Source of the DNA: Rhodospirillales bacterium
GTDB taxonomy: Bacteria; Pseudomonadota; Alphaproteobacteria; Reyranellales; Reyranellaceae
Reading direction: 5' to 3'
Assembly (NCBI GenBank): GCA_016185145.1
Contig: JACPOB010000063.1
Span: forward strand, 58,508 to 122,507
Length of the DNA: 64,000 bases
Under the pieces are notes generated by a model. The model made no database searches. It had not been told where the DNA came from and was given only the letters and a program-made list of their open reading frames with translations. Shown here piece after piece: positions 43,123 to 52,170 of the stretch (its first letter is position 1; each line of letters begins with the position of its first letter). Position numbers and translations under genes: made by a program.

Positions 43123-43610
43123 GCCGCCTCGACAGCTTCATCGCGCGCATGCAGGCGCAGCGCGACTGCCTGAATTTCCTGAAGCCCAGGATCGACGCCC
43201 TGCCCGGTCCCATCCTCGAAGTCGGCCTGGGCAACGGCCGCACCTACGATCATCTGCGCGATCTCTTTCCCGGCCGCGACATCTATGTCTTCGAGCGCAA
43301 GGTGGCGGCCCATCCCGACTGCATCCCGCCGGACGACCGGCTGTTTTTAGGCGAGGCGCGGGAGTCGATTGCCAAAGCCGCGCAAAAACTTGGCGCGACA
43401 GCGGCGCTGATCCACACCGATCTCGGCACCGGCGATCACGCCGCAAACATGGCGATGGGCAAGTGGCTCGGCCCGGCGCTCGATGCGCTGGCGGCGCCCG
43501 GCGGCTATGTCCTGGCGAACCAGCCGCTCGACGTGGCGCGCTGGCGCCGTGAACCAGATCCGCCGGGTGTGCCGAAGGACCGCTATTTCCTCTATCGGGT
43601 CAGCGGCTGA
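43119..43610 (+). CDS. Small class I SAM-dependent methyltransferase-like protein
   Basis: 163 residues. The SAM motif I is ILEVGLGNGRTYDHLR (about 33-48), with an acidic end of strand 2 in YVFERKVAAHP. The fold is short for a complete methyltransferase, and substrate is unknown. Its start codon lies in the right arm of a D palindrome; the alternative ATG at 43149 would remove ten residues. The 3' end overlaps the convergent GlsB gene by 11 bases. Confidence 0.82.
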   Translation: MSRLDSFIARMQAQRDCLNFLKPRIDALPGPILEVGLGNGRTYDHLRDLFPGRDIYVFERKVAAHPDCIPPDDRLFLGEARESIAKAAQKLGATAALIHTDLGTGDHAANMAMGKWLGPALDALAAPGGYVLANQPLDVARWRREPDPPGVPKDRYFLYRVSG

Positions 43611-43842
43611 AGAGCCGCAGCAGCACCAGCAGCACGACCGCGCCGACCACCGAGCCGATGAAGCCCGCAGGCTCACCAGGGGCATAGAGCCCCAGCGCCT
43701 GGCCGCCGTAGGTTGCGATCACCGCGCCGACGATGCCGATCACGATGGTGACGATGATGCCGCGCGGGTTGGGACCCGGCGTGATGAACCGCGCGAGCAA
43801 ACCGACGATCAGGCCGATGACCAGGACTGCGATGATTGTCAT
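43600..43842 (-). CDS. GlsB/YeaQ/YmgE-family membrane protein
   Basis: 80 residues with three membrane helices and the family pattern IVGLLARFITPGPNPRGIIVT and GIVGAVIATYGGQALG. Small inner-membrane proteins of this family (transglycosylase-associated) are often induced by stress in proteobacteria. Ends in an 11-base overlap with the methyltransferase. Confidence 0.93.
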   Translation of the reverse strand: MTIIAVLVIGLIVGLLARFITPGPNPRGIIVTIVIGIVGAVIATYGGQALGLYAPGEPAGFIGSVVGAVVLLVLLRLFSR

Positions 43843-43860
43843 GCGCTCCTACCCCTTCCT

Positions 43861-44682
43861 TCAGACTTCGAACGTCGCCATCACCGGCACGTGGTCGGAC
43901 GCCTGCTTCCAATCGCGCACGTCGACGTCGATGCGATGACTCCTGATGGCGCCCGACAGGGCCGGCGAGGCCAGGACATGATCCAGCCGTCGGCCGCGGT
44001 TGGAGGCGCGCCAGTCGTTGTTGCGGTAGCTCCACCACGAATAGAGCTTCTTGTCCTCGGGCACGAAGCGGCGCGGCACGTCGATCCAGTCGAGCGACGC
44101 CTGCAGGCGACCGAACAGCTCGACCTCGATCGGCGTGTGCGACACGATCTTGAGAAGCTGCTTGTGGCTCCACACGTCGTGCTCCAGCGGCGCCACGTTG
44201 AGGTCGCCGACGGCGATGCGGCGCTGGCCCTTGGCGGCGCCCGCTTTCGGCTTGCGGTCGGCGAACCACTGAGCCATCTCGCGGTAGAAATCGAGCTTGT
44301 GCGCGAACTTGTCGTTCACGGCCGGATCGGGAATGTCGCCGCCCGCCGGGATGTAGAGATTGTCGAGCAGGATCGGATCGGAGCCGGTGTCGAGCGCGAC
44401 CTCGATGTGCCGGCAGTCCTCCTTGCCGCAGCGATGGTGGACGTTTTTGGCCGTGAACGGCACCTTGGAGAGGATCGCCACCCCGTTGTAGGACTTCATG
44501 CCCTGGACCAGCCGGTGCGTGTAGCCCAACCCCTCGAAGGCCTTGTGCGGGAAGAATTCGTCCGGGCACTTGGTCTCCTGGAGGCACAGCACATCGGGCT
44601 TGCGCAGCCTGAGATAGCGTTTGACGTTATTGATCCGCAGACGGACCGAATTGATGTTCCAGGTGGCGATGGAAAGGCTCAT
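43861..44682 (-). CDS. xth: Exodeoxyribonuclease III
   Basis: 273 residues. All catalytic blocks of the ExoIII/AP endonuclease family are present: SIATWNINSVRLR (Asn), VLCLQETKCPDEFFP (metal Glu), YIPAGGDIPD region with Tyr, GDLNVAPLEHDVW (Asp-Asn), and the C-terminal RRLDHVLASPAL and SDHVPVMATFEV (Asp-His). Repairs abasic sites and 3' blocked ends. Eighteen bases upstream of GlsB in the same direction. Confidence 0.97.
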   Translation of the reverse strand: MSLSIATWNINSVRLRINNVKRYLRLRKPDVLCLQETKCPDEFFPHKAFEGLGYTHRLVQGMKSYNGVAILSKVPFTAKNVHHRCGKEDCRHIEVALDTGSDPILLDNLYIPAGGDIPDPAVNDKFAHKLDFYREMAQWFADRKPKAGAAKGQRRIAVGDLNVAPLEHDVWSHKQLLKIVSHTPIEVELFGRLQASLDWIDVPRRFVPEDKKLYSWWSYRNNDWRASNRGRRLDHVLASPALSGAIRSHRIDVDVRDWKQASDHVPVMATFEV

Positions 44683-44735
44683 CTCGCCCCCAATATAGTC
44701 AATCCGCGGCCGATCTCGACCCAGGAGACCCTTCT

Positions 44736-45668
44736 ATGCAGATGGACGGCGACGAAAGCAGCAACATCGAGGATCGCCGCGGCGACGGCGGCTATTTCGG
44801 TGGCGGCGGCGGCATGGGCGGCATGGGCGGGATGCCCATCCCGATGGGCGGCGGGGGCGGCCTGTTCAAGGGCGGCCTGGGCTTCGTGGCCTTCATCGTC
44901 ATCGCCCTGATCTTCGGCGCCGATCCCTTCGCCCTGCTGGGCGGTGGCGGCGGCACGTCGAGCTACGCCCCGGCGCCGACCCAGACCTCCCGGCCGGCGC
45001 AGCGCCAGCAGCCGGCGGGCGACGCCGAGACCCAGTTCGTGTCGCGCGTGCTCAAGAGCACCGAGGACGTCTGGAACGGCGTCTTCCGCGATCTCGGCCG
45101 GCAGTATCGCGAGCCCAGGCTGGTGCTCTACCGCGACGCCACGCGCACCGAATGCGGCGTCGGCCAGTCGGCGATGGGGCCGTTCTATTGCCCGGCCGAC
45201 CAGCGGGTCTATCTCGACCTCGCCTTTTTCGACGACCTGGAGCGCCGCTTCCGCGCGCCCGGCCAGTTCCCGCAGGCCTACGTGATCGCCCACGAGGTCG
45301 GCCACCACGTCCAGAACCTTTTGGGCATCAGCGCCAAGACAGAGCAGATGAAGGAGCGCATGAGCAAGCGCGACGCCAACGCATTGTCAGTGCGGGTCGA
45401 ATTGCAGGCCGACTGCTTCGCCGGCGTCTGGGCCAACCGGGCCGACGCCGCCCGCAGCGGCAGGATGATCGACGATCGCGACATCGAGCAGGCGCTGGCC
45501 GCCGCCTCGGCGATCGGCGACGACCGCCTGCAGCGCCAGGCGCAGGGCCGCGTCGTGCCCGACAGCTTCACCCACGGCAGCAGCGCGCAACGCATGCGCT
45601 GGTTCCGCATCGGGCTGGACAGCGGCGATCCGCGGAAGTGCGACACGTTCAGCGCGAAGCAGTTATAA
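44736..45668 (+). CDS. Neutral zinc metallopeptidase (YpfJ family)
   Basis: 310 residues. A Gly/Met-rich N-terminus (GGGGGMGGMGGMPIPMGGG) precedes one membrane helix (about 50-65), then the metallopeptidase domain with the zinc motif HEVGHHVQNLLG (near 190) and downstream Glu/Asp in ELQADCFAGVWA. Cys residues in TECGVGQSAMGPFYCPAD may pair in the periplasm. Putative membrane-tethered zinc protease of unknown substrate. Confidence 0.94.
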   Translation: MQMDGDESSNIEDRRGDGGYFGGGGGMGGMGGMPIPMGGGGGLFKGGLGFVAFIVIALIFGADPFALLGGGGGTSSYAPAPTQTSRPAQRQQPAGDAETQFVSRVLKSTEDVWNGVFRDLGRQYREPRLVLYRDATRTECGVGQSAMGPFYCPADQRVYLDLAFFDDLERRFRAPGQFPQAYVIAHEVGHHVQNLLGISAKTEQMKERMSKRDANALSVRVELQADCFAGVWANRADAARSGRMIDDRDIEQALAAASAIGDDRLQRQAQGRVVPDSFTHGSSAQRMRWFRIGLDSGDPRKCDTFSAKQL

Positions 45669-45670
45669 GA

Positions 45671-45775
45671 CTCATGCTCCTCTCCCCCGCTAGGGGGAGA
45701 GGCTGGGTGAGGGGGTTACAACCTTCGCCGCCCCCTCACCTAACCTCTCCCCCCAGCGGGGGAGAGGAATATGAG
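45671..45775. repeat. Family C palindromic element
   Basis: CTCCTCTCCCCCGCTAGGGG with GGCTGGGTGAGGGGG, then the inverse CCCCCTCACC and GGGGGAGAGG, closed by ACTCAT / ATGAGC ends. Same family as the insert at 25019-25117. It lies between two convergent genes and may act as their shared terminator. Confidence 0.9.
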
Positions 45776-45782
45776 CCGATCT

Positions 45783-47006
45783 TCAAGACTTGCGGCCGTA
45801 GCTCGCCAGGCCACCGGTGGCTTGCTTGGGTGGATGAGCCTTGATCGCTTCCTCGACCGGCTCGGTGCCCCAGCCGGGACGCGACGGCATGATGAGGTGG
45901 CCGTCCTTGAACTCGGGCACGTGCGTGAAGAGCTCGTGGTCCCATTCCAGGCGATCGATGTCGGTCTCCATGATGCGCAGGTTGGGCACCGAGGCCGCGA
46001 AGTGCGCGTTCATCATGGTGCAGAGATGGCCGTAGAAATTATGCGGCGCGACGTTGACCTCGTGCGCCTCGGCCAGGTTGGCGATCTTCATCGACTGCCA
46101 GACGCCGTTCCACGGGGTGTCGATGATCGCGACGTCCATCGACTGCTCGCGGAAATAGGGCAGGAAATCGCGGATGCCCAGAAGGGTCTCGCAGGAGGAG
46201 ATGGGATGCGGGCTCTGGCGGCGGATCAGGCCCAGCGCCTCGGGGCTATAGCTGTCGATCTCGACCCAGAACATGTCGAGGTCGCGGATCGACCGCAGGA
46301 TCTTCAGGTAGCCCTCGGTGCTGGCGTTGAAGTTGAGGTCGAGCAGCAGATCGACATCGGGGCCGGCACCCTCGCGGATCGCCTCGAGGTGCATTCTGAG
46401 ATTGCGCAGCACATGGCGGTCGACGTTGCGCTCAGGATAGTTCGGCGCGCCGAAACCCGGCCGCCAGCCCTTCGGGTTCTTCTTGTCGTTGTCGTAGATG
46501 AAGATGTTGGTCTTCATCGCCGTAAAGCCCCTCTCGCGCACCTCGCGGCCGATCGCCTTCACGCCGTCGAGGTCGGTGATCGCGGGCTTGAAATAGCTCG
46601 GGTGGTTGATGCGCCAGGTCGCGCAGTGCGACCAGTAGACCCGGATGCGATCGCGGATCTTGCCGCCCAAAAGCTCGTAGCAGGGCACGCCCAGCGCCTT
46701 GGCCTTGGCATCCAGAAGCGCGTTCTCGATGGCGCCCAGCGCCAGGGCAACGACGCCGCCGGCGGCCGGCCGCGTGATCGAGTAGAGCTCGGCATAGAGG
46801 CGCTCGTGGTCGCCGACCGGCTGGCCGACCAGGCGGTCCGAGAGCTTGGCGATGGCGGTGCCGACGCCCGGCGCGCCGAAGCCTTCGTCGTACTCGCTCC
46901 AGCCGACGATGCCGTCTTCGGTCGTTATCTTGACGAAGTAGTAGTTGCGAAATCCGGCATCGGCGGCGAGCGTCTCGATGGAGCGGATCTTTGAATTCAC
47001 CTTCAT
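45783..47006 (-). CDS. Mandelate racemase/muconate lactonizing enzyme family protein
   Basis: 407 residues of enolase superfamily. Metal ligands: Asp in LLLDLNFNAST, Glu in FWVEIDSYSP, Glu in ISSCETLLGI; the base Lys is in GFTAMKTNIF and the opposite-face His in NVAPHNFYGHL. Such enzymes abstract the alpha proton of carboxylates (racemisation, dehydration of sugar acids). Cotranscribed with the FAH-family hydrolase (37 bases upstream), which suggests catabolism of a sugar acid or aromatic-derived acid. Confidence 0.93.
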   Translation of the reverse strand: MKVNSKIRSIETLAADAGFRNYYFVKITTEDGIVGWSEYDEGFGAPGVGTAIAKLSDRLVGQPVGDHERLYAELYSITRPAAGGVVALALGAIENALLDAKAKALGVPCYELLGGKIRDRIRVYWSHCATWRINHPSYFKPAITDLDGVKAIGREVRERGFTAMKTNIFIYDNDKKNPKGWRPGFGAPNYPERNVDRHVLRNLRMHLEAIREGAGPDVDLLLDLNFNASTEGYLKILRSIRDLDMFWVEIDSYSPEALGLIRRQSPHPISSCETLLGIRDFLPYFREQSMDVAIIDTPWNGVWQSMKIANLAEAHEVNVAPHNFYGHLCTMMNAHFAASVPNLRIMETDIDRLEWDHELFTHVPEFKDGHLIMPSRPGWGTEPVEEAIKAHPPKQATGGLASYGRKS

Positions 47007-47043
47007 CGCAACGCTCTCCCCCTGCGCTCGTTCTTTCGGCGAC

Positions 47044-47745
47044 CTACACCAGCGTGCAGGTCACCGTGCCGCAACCATCGACGAAGCCCGCCAGCGTGTC
47101 GCCCTTGACCACGGCGGCGACGCCGTCGGGTGTGCCGGTGTAGATCAGGTCGCCGGCGGCCAGCGCGACAAGACCGGAAAGATAGGAGATCGTTTCGGGC
47201 ACGCTCCAGATCAGCGCATTGAGGTCGGACTTCTGGCGAGTCTTGCCGTTGACGTCGAGCTGGATGGTGCCCTTCGACGGATGGCCGATCTTCGACGCCG
47301 GGAAGATCTCGCCGATCGGCGCGGACTGGTCGAAGCCCTTGCCCATGTCCCACGGCCGGCCCATGTCCTTGGCCTGGTTCTGCAGGTCGCGGCGGGTCAT
47401 GTCCAAGCCGACGGCGTAGCCGAAGACGTGATCGAGCGCCTTGTCGACCGGGATGTCGGTGCCGCCCGACTTCATGGCCACCACCAGCTCCATCTCGTGG
47501 TGCAGGTTCTTGGTGGCCGAGGGATAGGCGACCTTGGTCGGGTTCGCAGGGTCGGCGCAGATGACGATGGCGTCGGCCGGCTTGGTGAAGAAGAACGGCG
47601 GCTCGCGGTCGGGATCGTGGCCCATCTCGCGGGCATGGGCGGCGTAGTTGCGACCGACGCAGAAGATGCGGCGGACCGGGAACAGATCGCTGGTCCCGTT
47701 GACCGGCACGCCGACCGTTGACGGCGGCGTCACGACATAAGCCAT
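47044..47745 (-). CDS. Fumarylacetoacetate hydrolase family protein
   Basis: 233 residues, single FAH domain. [13 protein letters not shown] at the start of the domain, metal-binding Glu in [14 protein letters not shown], and the C-terminal [18 protein letters not shown]. Family members hydrolyse or decarboxylate 2-oxo acids (acylpyruvases, 2-keto-3-deoxy acid dehydratases). Upstream partner of the enolase-superfamily gene. Confidence 0.94.
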   Translation of the reverse strand: MAYVVTPPSTVGVPVNGTSDLFPVRRIFCVGRNYAAHAREMGHDPDREPPFFFTKPADAIVICADPANPTKVAYPSATKNLHHEMELVVAMKSGGTDIPVDKALDHVFGYAVGLDMTRRDLQNQAKDMGRPWDMGKGFDQSAPIGEIFPASKIGHPSKGTIQLDVNGKTRQKSDLNALIWSVPETISYLSGLVALAAGDLIYTGTPDGVAAVVKGDTLAGFVDGCGTVTCTLV

Positions 47746-47797
47746 CGCTTCCTCCCAAAAGAGCGAGCCTTTATGAAGAGCGACGGAGACTTAGGCA

Positions 47798-48406
47798 ATG
47801 TCCGACCCCAACCTTCTCACGGTCCTGGCCGATTCGGCCGACACCTCCCTCGGCTGGGCGACCCTGGGCGACATGCGCTGGCGCTGCACGGTGGGTGCGG
47901 GAGGGGTACGGGAGGACAAGGTCGAAGGTGATGCCGCGACCCCGGCCGGCAGCTTTCCGCTGCGCAGGATCTATTTCCGCAACGACCGGCTGGTGCTGCC
48001 CAAGGTCCAGCTGCCGGCGCGGGCGATCAACGAGCATGACGGCTGGTGCGACGACCCGCGCGCGACGACCTACAACCGCCTGGTCCGCATCCCCAACGAG
48101 TGGAGCCACGAGAAGATGTGGCGCGACGACGGGCTGTACGACCTGGTCGTCGTTGTCGGCTACAACGACGATCCGCCGGAAGGCGAATGGGGCAGCGCGA
48201 TCTTCCTGCACATCGCGAAGGATGACTATTCGCCGACCCAGGGCTGCGTCGCCTTCAAGCGCGAGGACCTGCTCGAGCTGGTGACGATGATCGGGCCGGA
48301 GACGAAGATCAACGTCCACTCGATCCCGGCCAGTGAGACGGCGGCCGTCTCGAAGGACGACGACGTCATGAAGCAGTTCGAGGATTTCGACGAACAGGAT
48401 TGGTGA
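47798..48406 (+). CDS. L,D-transpeptidase (YkuD) family protein
   Basis: 202 residues. Catalytic motif IFLHIAKDDYSPTQGCVAF: His, then S/T-x-GC with the nucleophile Cys (TQGCVAF). The N-terminal half includes a GDAATPAGSFPLRRIYFR stretch typical of the YkuD domain. No signal peptide is evident, which is unusual for a peptidoglycan crosslinker; a cytosolic-start misannotation or non-classical export is possible. A family D half-element follows the stop codon. Confidence 0.9.
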   Translation: MSDPNLLTVLADSADTSLGWATLGDMRWRCTVGAGGVREDKVEGDAATPAGSFPLRRIYFRNDRLVLPKVQLPARAINEHDGWCDDPRATTYNRLVRIPNEWSHEKMWRDDGLYDLVVVVGYNDDPPEGEWGSAIFLHIAKDDYSPTQGCVAFKREDLLELVTMIGPETKINVHSIPASETAAVSKDDDVMKQFEDFDEQDW

Positions 48407-48412
48407 TCAGAG

Positions 48413-48453
48413 TCTTCCGGACCGCGCGCTTCCAGCGCGCGGAAGATGATGAG
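48413..48453. repeat. Short family D element between convergent genes
   Basis: TCTTCCGGACCGCGCGCTTC followed by CAGCGCGCGG and AAGATGATGAG: the D left arm with a GCGCGC hairpin core. It begins six bases after the L,D-transpeptidase stop and ends at the hrcA stop codon. Confidence 0.8.
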
Positions 48454-49557
48454 TCAGCCGACCACTCTTCCGATCGTGCGCGCGGTGTAGTCGACCAGCG
48501 GGATGATGCGGGCGTAGTTGAGCCGCGTCGGGCCGATCACGCCGATGGCGCCCAGGATGCGCTCCTGCGAATCGCGGAAGGGCGCCACCACCATCGAGCA
48601 GCCGGTGTTGGCGAACAGGGGATTGTCGGCGCCGATGAAGATCTGCACGCCCGAAGCGACGTTGGCGAGCTCGAGCAGGCGCACGAAGCTCTCGCCGCGC
48701 TCCAGGGCATCGAACAACGTGCGCACGCGCTCGAGGTCCTCGATGGCGGTTATGTCTTCGAGAAGCCGTGCCTGGCCGCGCACGATCAGCGCGCTGCCCG
48801 GCTCGCCGGCCCAGGTCGCCATGCCCGATTCGATCACCTTGGCGGTGAGCTCGTCGAGCTCGGCGCGCTTCAGCTGGAGATCCTCCAGGATCTGGCGGCG
48901 CGCCTCCTCGATGGTGCGGCCGATCAGGCGGGCACTGAGATAGTTGCCGGCCTCGACCAGCGCCGAGGGCGGCATGCCGATCGGCGTGTCGATGACTCGG
49001 TTCTCGACATGGCCCGACTGCGTCACGGTCACCACCAGCGCGCGGCCGGGACCGAGATTGACGAACTCGATATGCTTCAGCGGCTGCTCGGTCTTGGGCG
49101 CCATCACCACGCCGGCGCAGCGCGACAGGCCGGACAGCAAGGCGGTCGCCTGCTCCAGCGCCTCGGTGACGCTGCGCCCGACGGTGCGGCAGCGCGCCTC
49201 GATGCTCTCGCGCTCGTCCTCGGAAAGGTTGCCGACCTCCAGGAGGCCGTTCACGAACAGGCGCAGGCCCGCGTCGGTCGGCAGGCGACCGGCCGAGGTG
49301 TGCGGTGCGTAGAGCAGGCCGAGATCCTGCAGGTCTGCCATGATGTTGCGGATGGTGGCGGGCGACAGGGTCTCGGTGAGCTTGCGCGTCAGCGCCCGGG
49401 AGCCCACCGGCTCGCCCGTCTCGACATAGCCTTCGACGACGTGCCGCAGCACCTCGCGGGCGCGCTCGTTCAGTTCGGCGACCGAGGCAGTCTGCCGCGA
49501 GCCCACCGGAAGATCGGTCAGGACGCCTCGAACCGGGCCAATGCGATGAATCGCCAT
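48454..49557 (-). CDS. hrcA: Heat-inducible transcription repressor HrcA
   Basis: 367 residues from the ATG at 49557. Winged-helix N-terminus (ELNERAREVLRHVVEGYVET, GEPVGSRALTRK, LSPATIRNIMADLQDLGLL, SAGRLPTDAGLRLFV) and the GAF-like dimerisation domain with IFIGADNPLF and ILGAIGVIGPTRLNYARIIPLVDYTA. Represses groESL/other chaperone genes by binding CIRCE. No CIRCE inverted repeat is visible upstream here, and grpE, its usual downstream neighbour, is absent. Divergent from rph. Confidence 0.97.
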   Translation of the reverse strand: MAIHRIGPVRGVLTDLPVGSRQTASVAELNERAREVLRHVVEGYVETGEPVGSRALTRKLTETLSPATIRNIMADLQDLGLLYAPHTSAGRLPTDAGLRLFVNGLLEVGNLSEDERESIEARCRTVGRSVTEALEQATALLSGLSRCAGVVMAPKTEQPLKHIEFVNLGPGRALVVTVTQSGHVENRVIDTPIGMPPSALVEAGNYLSARLIGRTIEEARRQILEDLQLKRAELDELTAKVIESGMATWAGEPGSALIVRGQARLLEDITAIEDLERVRTLFDALERGESFVRLLELANVASGVQIFIGADNPLFANTGCSMVVAPFRDSQERILGAIGVIGPTRLNYARIIPLVDYTARTIGRVVG

Positions 49558-49676
49558 GGAAAAAATGTAGGTAGTGCAAGGGAAGCGGTCAACGCAGGCG
49601 CCGGGCCCGGTTGGCACGGCTGGATTTGCCCGGCCCCCGGCGCTAAACCCTGCGGCCCGCGTTTTCAGGAGATTTC

Positions 49677-50396
49677 ATGCGCCCTTCCGGCCGCTCCCCC
49701 GACCAGCTTCGCCCCGTGTCCCTCGAACCGGGCTTCTCGCGCCATGCGGAAGGTTCGTGCCTGGTCAAGTTCGGCGACACCCACGTGCTGTGCACCGCCT
49801 CGATCGACGAGCGTGTGCCGCCCTGGATGCGCAACACCGGCAAAGGCTGGGTGACCGCCGAATACGGCATGCTGCCGCGCTCGACCCACACCCGTACCGA
49901 CCGCGAGGCGGCCCGCGGCAAGCAGTCGGGGCGCACCCAGGAGATCCAGCGCCTGATCGGCCGCTCGCTGCGCGCCGTGGTCGATCTCACCGCGATGGGC
50001 GAACGGCAGATCAACATCGACTGCGACGTCCTGCAGGCCGACGGCGGCACGCGCACCGCCAGCATCACCGGCTCCTGGGTGGCGCTGCACTTCGCCTTCG
50101 AGCGCCTGATCAAGGAAGGCAAGCTTACAGCCAGCCCGATCACCGGCCAGGTCGCCGCCGTGTCGTGTGGGCTGTGGGAAGGCACGCCGGTGCTCGACCT
50201 CGACTATCCGGAAGACTCCAAGGCGCAGGCTGACGCCAACTTCGTGCTGACCGGCTCGGGCGGAATCGTCGAGGTTCAAGGCACGGCCGAGGACAAGCCG
50301 TTCAGCGAGCCGGAATTCATCGCCCTGCTGGAGCTCGCCAAGAAAGGTATCGGCGAGCTGACGCACCTGCAGCGCCTGGCGATCGGCAGGTCCTGA
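49677..50396 (+). CDS. rph: Ribonuclease PH
   Basis: 239 residues, full length. Family motifs: [60 protein letters not shown], and the C-terminal [15 protein letters not shown]. Phosphorolytic 3' trimming of tRNA precursors. TCAGGAG lies seven bases before the ATG. Stop overlaps the rdgB start (TGATG). Confidence 0.98.
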   Translation: MRPSGRSPDQLRPVSLEPGFSRHAEGSCLVKFGDTHVLCTASIDERVPPWMRNTGKGWVTAEYGMLPRSTHTRTDREAARGKQSGRTQEIQRLIGRSLRAVVDLTAMGERQINIDCDVLQADGGTRTASITGSWVALHFAFERLIKEGKLTASPITGQVAAVSCGLWEGTPVLDLDYPEDSKAQADANFVLTGSGGIVEVQGTAEDKPFSEPEFIALLELAKKGIGELTHLQRLAIGRS

Positions 50397-51010
50397 TGCC
50401 CCGCCACTTCGTCGGCCCCAAGCTGGTTGTGGCCACCCACAATCGCGGCAAGGCGGGCGAGATCCGGACGATGCTGTCCGGCTTCGGCGTCGAGATCGTG
50501 TCAGCCGGCGAACTGGGTTTGCCGGTGCCGGAGGAGACCGGCACGACATTCGAAGAAAACGCGACCTTGAAAGCGCTGGCCGCGACCCGCGCTAGCGGCT
50601 TGCCGGCACTGGCCGACGATTCCGGCCTCAGCGTCGCGGCGCTCGACGGCCAGCCCGGTCTCTACACCGCCGACTGGGAAGGGCCGACGCGCGACGCCAT
50701 GGTCGGCATGAAGCGCATCCAGGACGAGCTGGCCAAGCGCAAGGTGCCGGATACCGACGGCGCGCGCGGCGCCACCTTCCATTGCGTGCTGGCGCTGGCC
50801 TGGCCCGATGAGCATGTCGAGCTGGTTCACGGCACGCTCGACGGCCGCATCGTCTGGCCGCCGCGCGGCACGGGCGGGCATGGCTACGATCCCTGCTTCC
50901 AACCGAAGGGCGACGCGCGCACGACGGCGGAGATGACCGACGCCGAGAAGAACGCCATCAGCCATCGCGGCCGCGCCTTCCGCATGCTCGTGGAGGCCTG
51001 CTTCAGATGA
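50396..51010 (+). CDS. rdgB: XTP/dITP diphosphatase RdgB/HAM1
   Basis: 204 residues. VVATHNRGKAGEIRTML (phosphate grip), TFEENATLKALAA, the acidic ADDSGLSVAALDGQPG, and GGHGYDPCFQP with SHRGRAFR at the end. Removes inosine/xanthosine triphosphates from the nucleotide pool. One-base overlap with rph and ATGA overlap with hemW: a tight housekeeping operon. Confidence 0.98.
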   Translation: MPRHFVGPKLVVATHNRGKAGEIRTMLSGFGVEIVSAGELGLPVPEETGTTFEENATLKALAATRASGLPALADDSGLSVAALDGQPGLYTADWEGPTRDAMVGMKRIQDELAKRKVPDTDGARGATFHCVLALAWPDEHVELVHGTLDGRIVWPPRGTGGHGYDPCFQPKGDARTTAEMTDAEKNAISHRGRAFRMLVEACFR

Positions 51011-52170
51011 CGGCGCCGACGCAAGCGCCCTTGGGCGTTTACGTTCATTGGCCTTTCTGCAAGTCGAAGTGTCCCTACTGCGATTTCAATTCCCATGTCC
51101 GCGACGGCGTCGACCAGGATCGCTGGCGAAATGCGCTGCTGAAGGAGCTGGAGCATGCCGCGCGTGAAGCGCCGGAGCGACGGGTCGAGACGATGTTCTT
51201 CGGCGGCGGCACGCCCTCGCTGATGCAGCCCGAGACCGTCGGCGCGGTGATCGAGCGCGTGAAGGCCTTGTGGGACACCGCGGCCGACGTCGAGATCACG
51301 CTCGAGGCCAATCCGACCTCGGTCGAGGCGGCGCGTTTCGCCGCCCTGGCCGAGGCCGGCGTCAATCGCGTGTCGCTCGGCGTGCAGGCGCTCGATGCGG
51401 CGTCGCTGCGGTTCCTCGGCCGGGAGCATTCCGCCGACGAAGCGATCGAGGCCATCGCCACGGCGCGCCGGCATTTCGCGCGCTATTCCTTCGACCTTAT
51501 CTACGCCCGGCCCGGCCAGACCGAGCAGGCCTGGGCAGCCGAGCTCGAGCGGGCGCTGGCGTTGGCCGGCGAGCACCTGTCGCTCTATCAGCTCACCATC
51601 GAGCGCGGCACGCGCTTCTTCACGGACCATGCCCGCGGTGCTTTCGTCCTGCCGGCCGAGGACATGGCGGCGGCGATGTTCGAATTGACCCAGCAGCGGC
51701 TCGCGGCGGCCGGCCTGCCGGCCTACGAGATTTCCAACCACGCCCGGCCCGGAGCTGCCTGCCGCCATAATTTGATCTATTGGCGGTATCAGGATTACGT
51801 CGGCGTCGGGCCGGGAGCCCATGGCCGGTTTGCCGAAGGGGCTGCCAAGCGCGCCACCCGACGGGCGAGCGGGCCGGAGGCCTGGCTGGAGGCGGCCGAG
51901 CGCCACGGGCACGGCACGGCGGAAACGACCCTCATCGTGGGGCGGGATCTGGTGGAGGAGGCGTTGATGATGGGACTGCGGCTGGCCGAGGGCATCGATC
52001 GGGCCATGTTCGCGGCCATGGCCGGGGTTGATCCCGTGGCGGCGCTGGACGAGCGGCGTCTCGCGCCTCTGACCAGGGCGGGCTACCTCGAGGTCGACAC
52101 CACGCATCTTCGGGCCACCCCCGCCGGCCGGCAGCGGCTGAACGCGGTGCTGGAGCGGCTTGTCGCATGA
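51007..52170 (+). CDS. hemW: Radical SAM haem chaperone HemW
   Basis: 387 residues. The 4Fe-4S site is FCKSKCPYCDFNSH: Cys18, Cys22 and Cys25, followed by Phe instead of a fourth Cys as in HemW (CxxxCxxCxF versus HemN's CxxxCxxCxC). VYVHWPFC is the family start. GGGTPSLM binds SAM. Transfers haem to respiratory apo-enzymes. Overlaps rdgB and the following SBP gene by four bases each. Confidence 0.96.
   Translation: MTAPTQAPLGVYVHWPFCKSKCPYCDFNSHVRDGVDQDRWRNALLKELEHAAREAPERRVETMFFGGGTPSLMQPETVGAVIERVKALWDTAADVEITLEANPTSVEAARFAALAEAGVNRVSLGVQALDAASLRFLGREHSADEAIEAIATARRHFARYSFDLIYARPGQTEQAWAAELERALALAGEHLSLYQLTIERGTRFFTDHARGAFVLPAEDMAAAMFELTQQRLAAAGLPAYEISNHARPGAACRHNLIYWRYQDYVGVGPGAHGRFAEGAAKRATRRASGPEAWLEAAERHGHGTAETTLIVGRDLVEEALMMGLRLAEGIDRAMFAAMAGVDPVAALDERRLAPLTRAGYLEVDTTHLRATPAGRQRLNAVLERLVA

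Noticed and set aside
49558..49676. CIRCE operator upstream of hrcA
   Set aside because: No TTAGCACTC-N9-GAGTGCTAA-like inverted repeat could be found.
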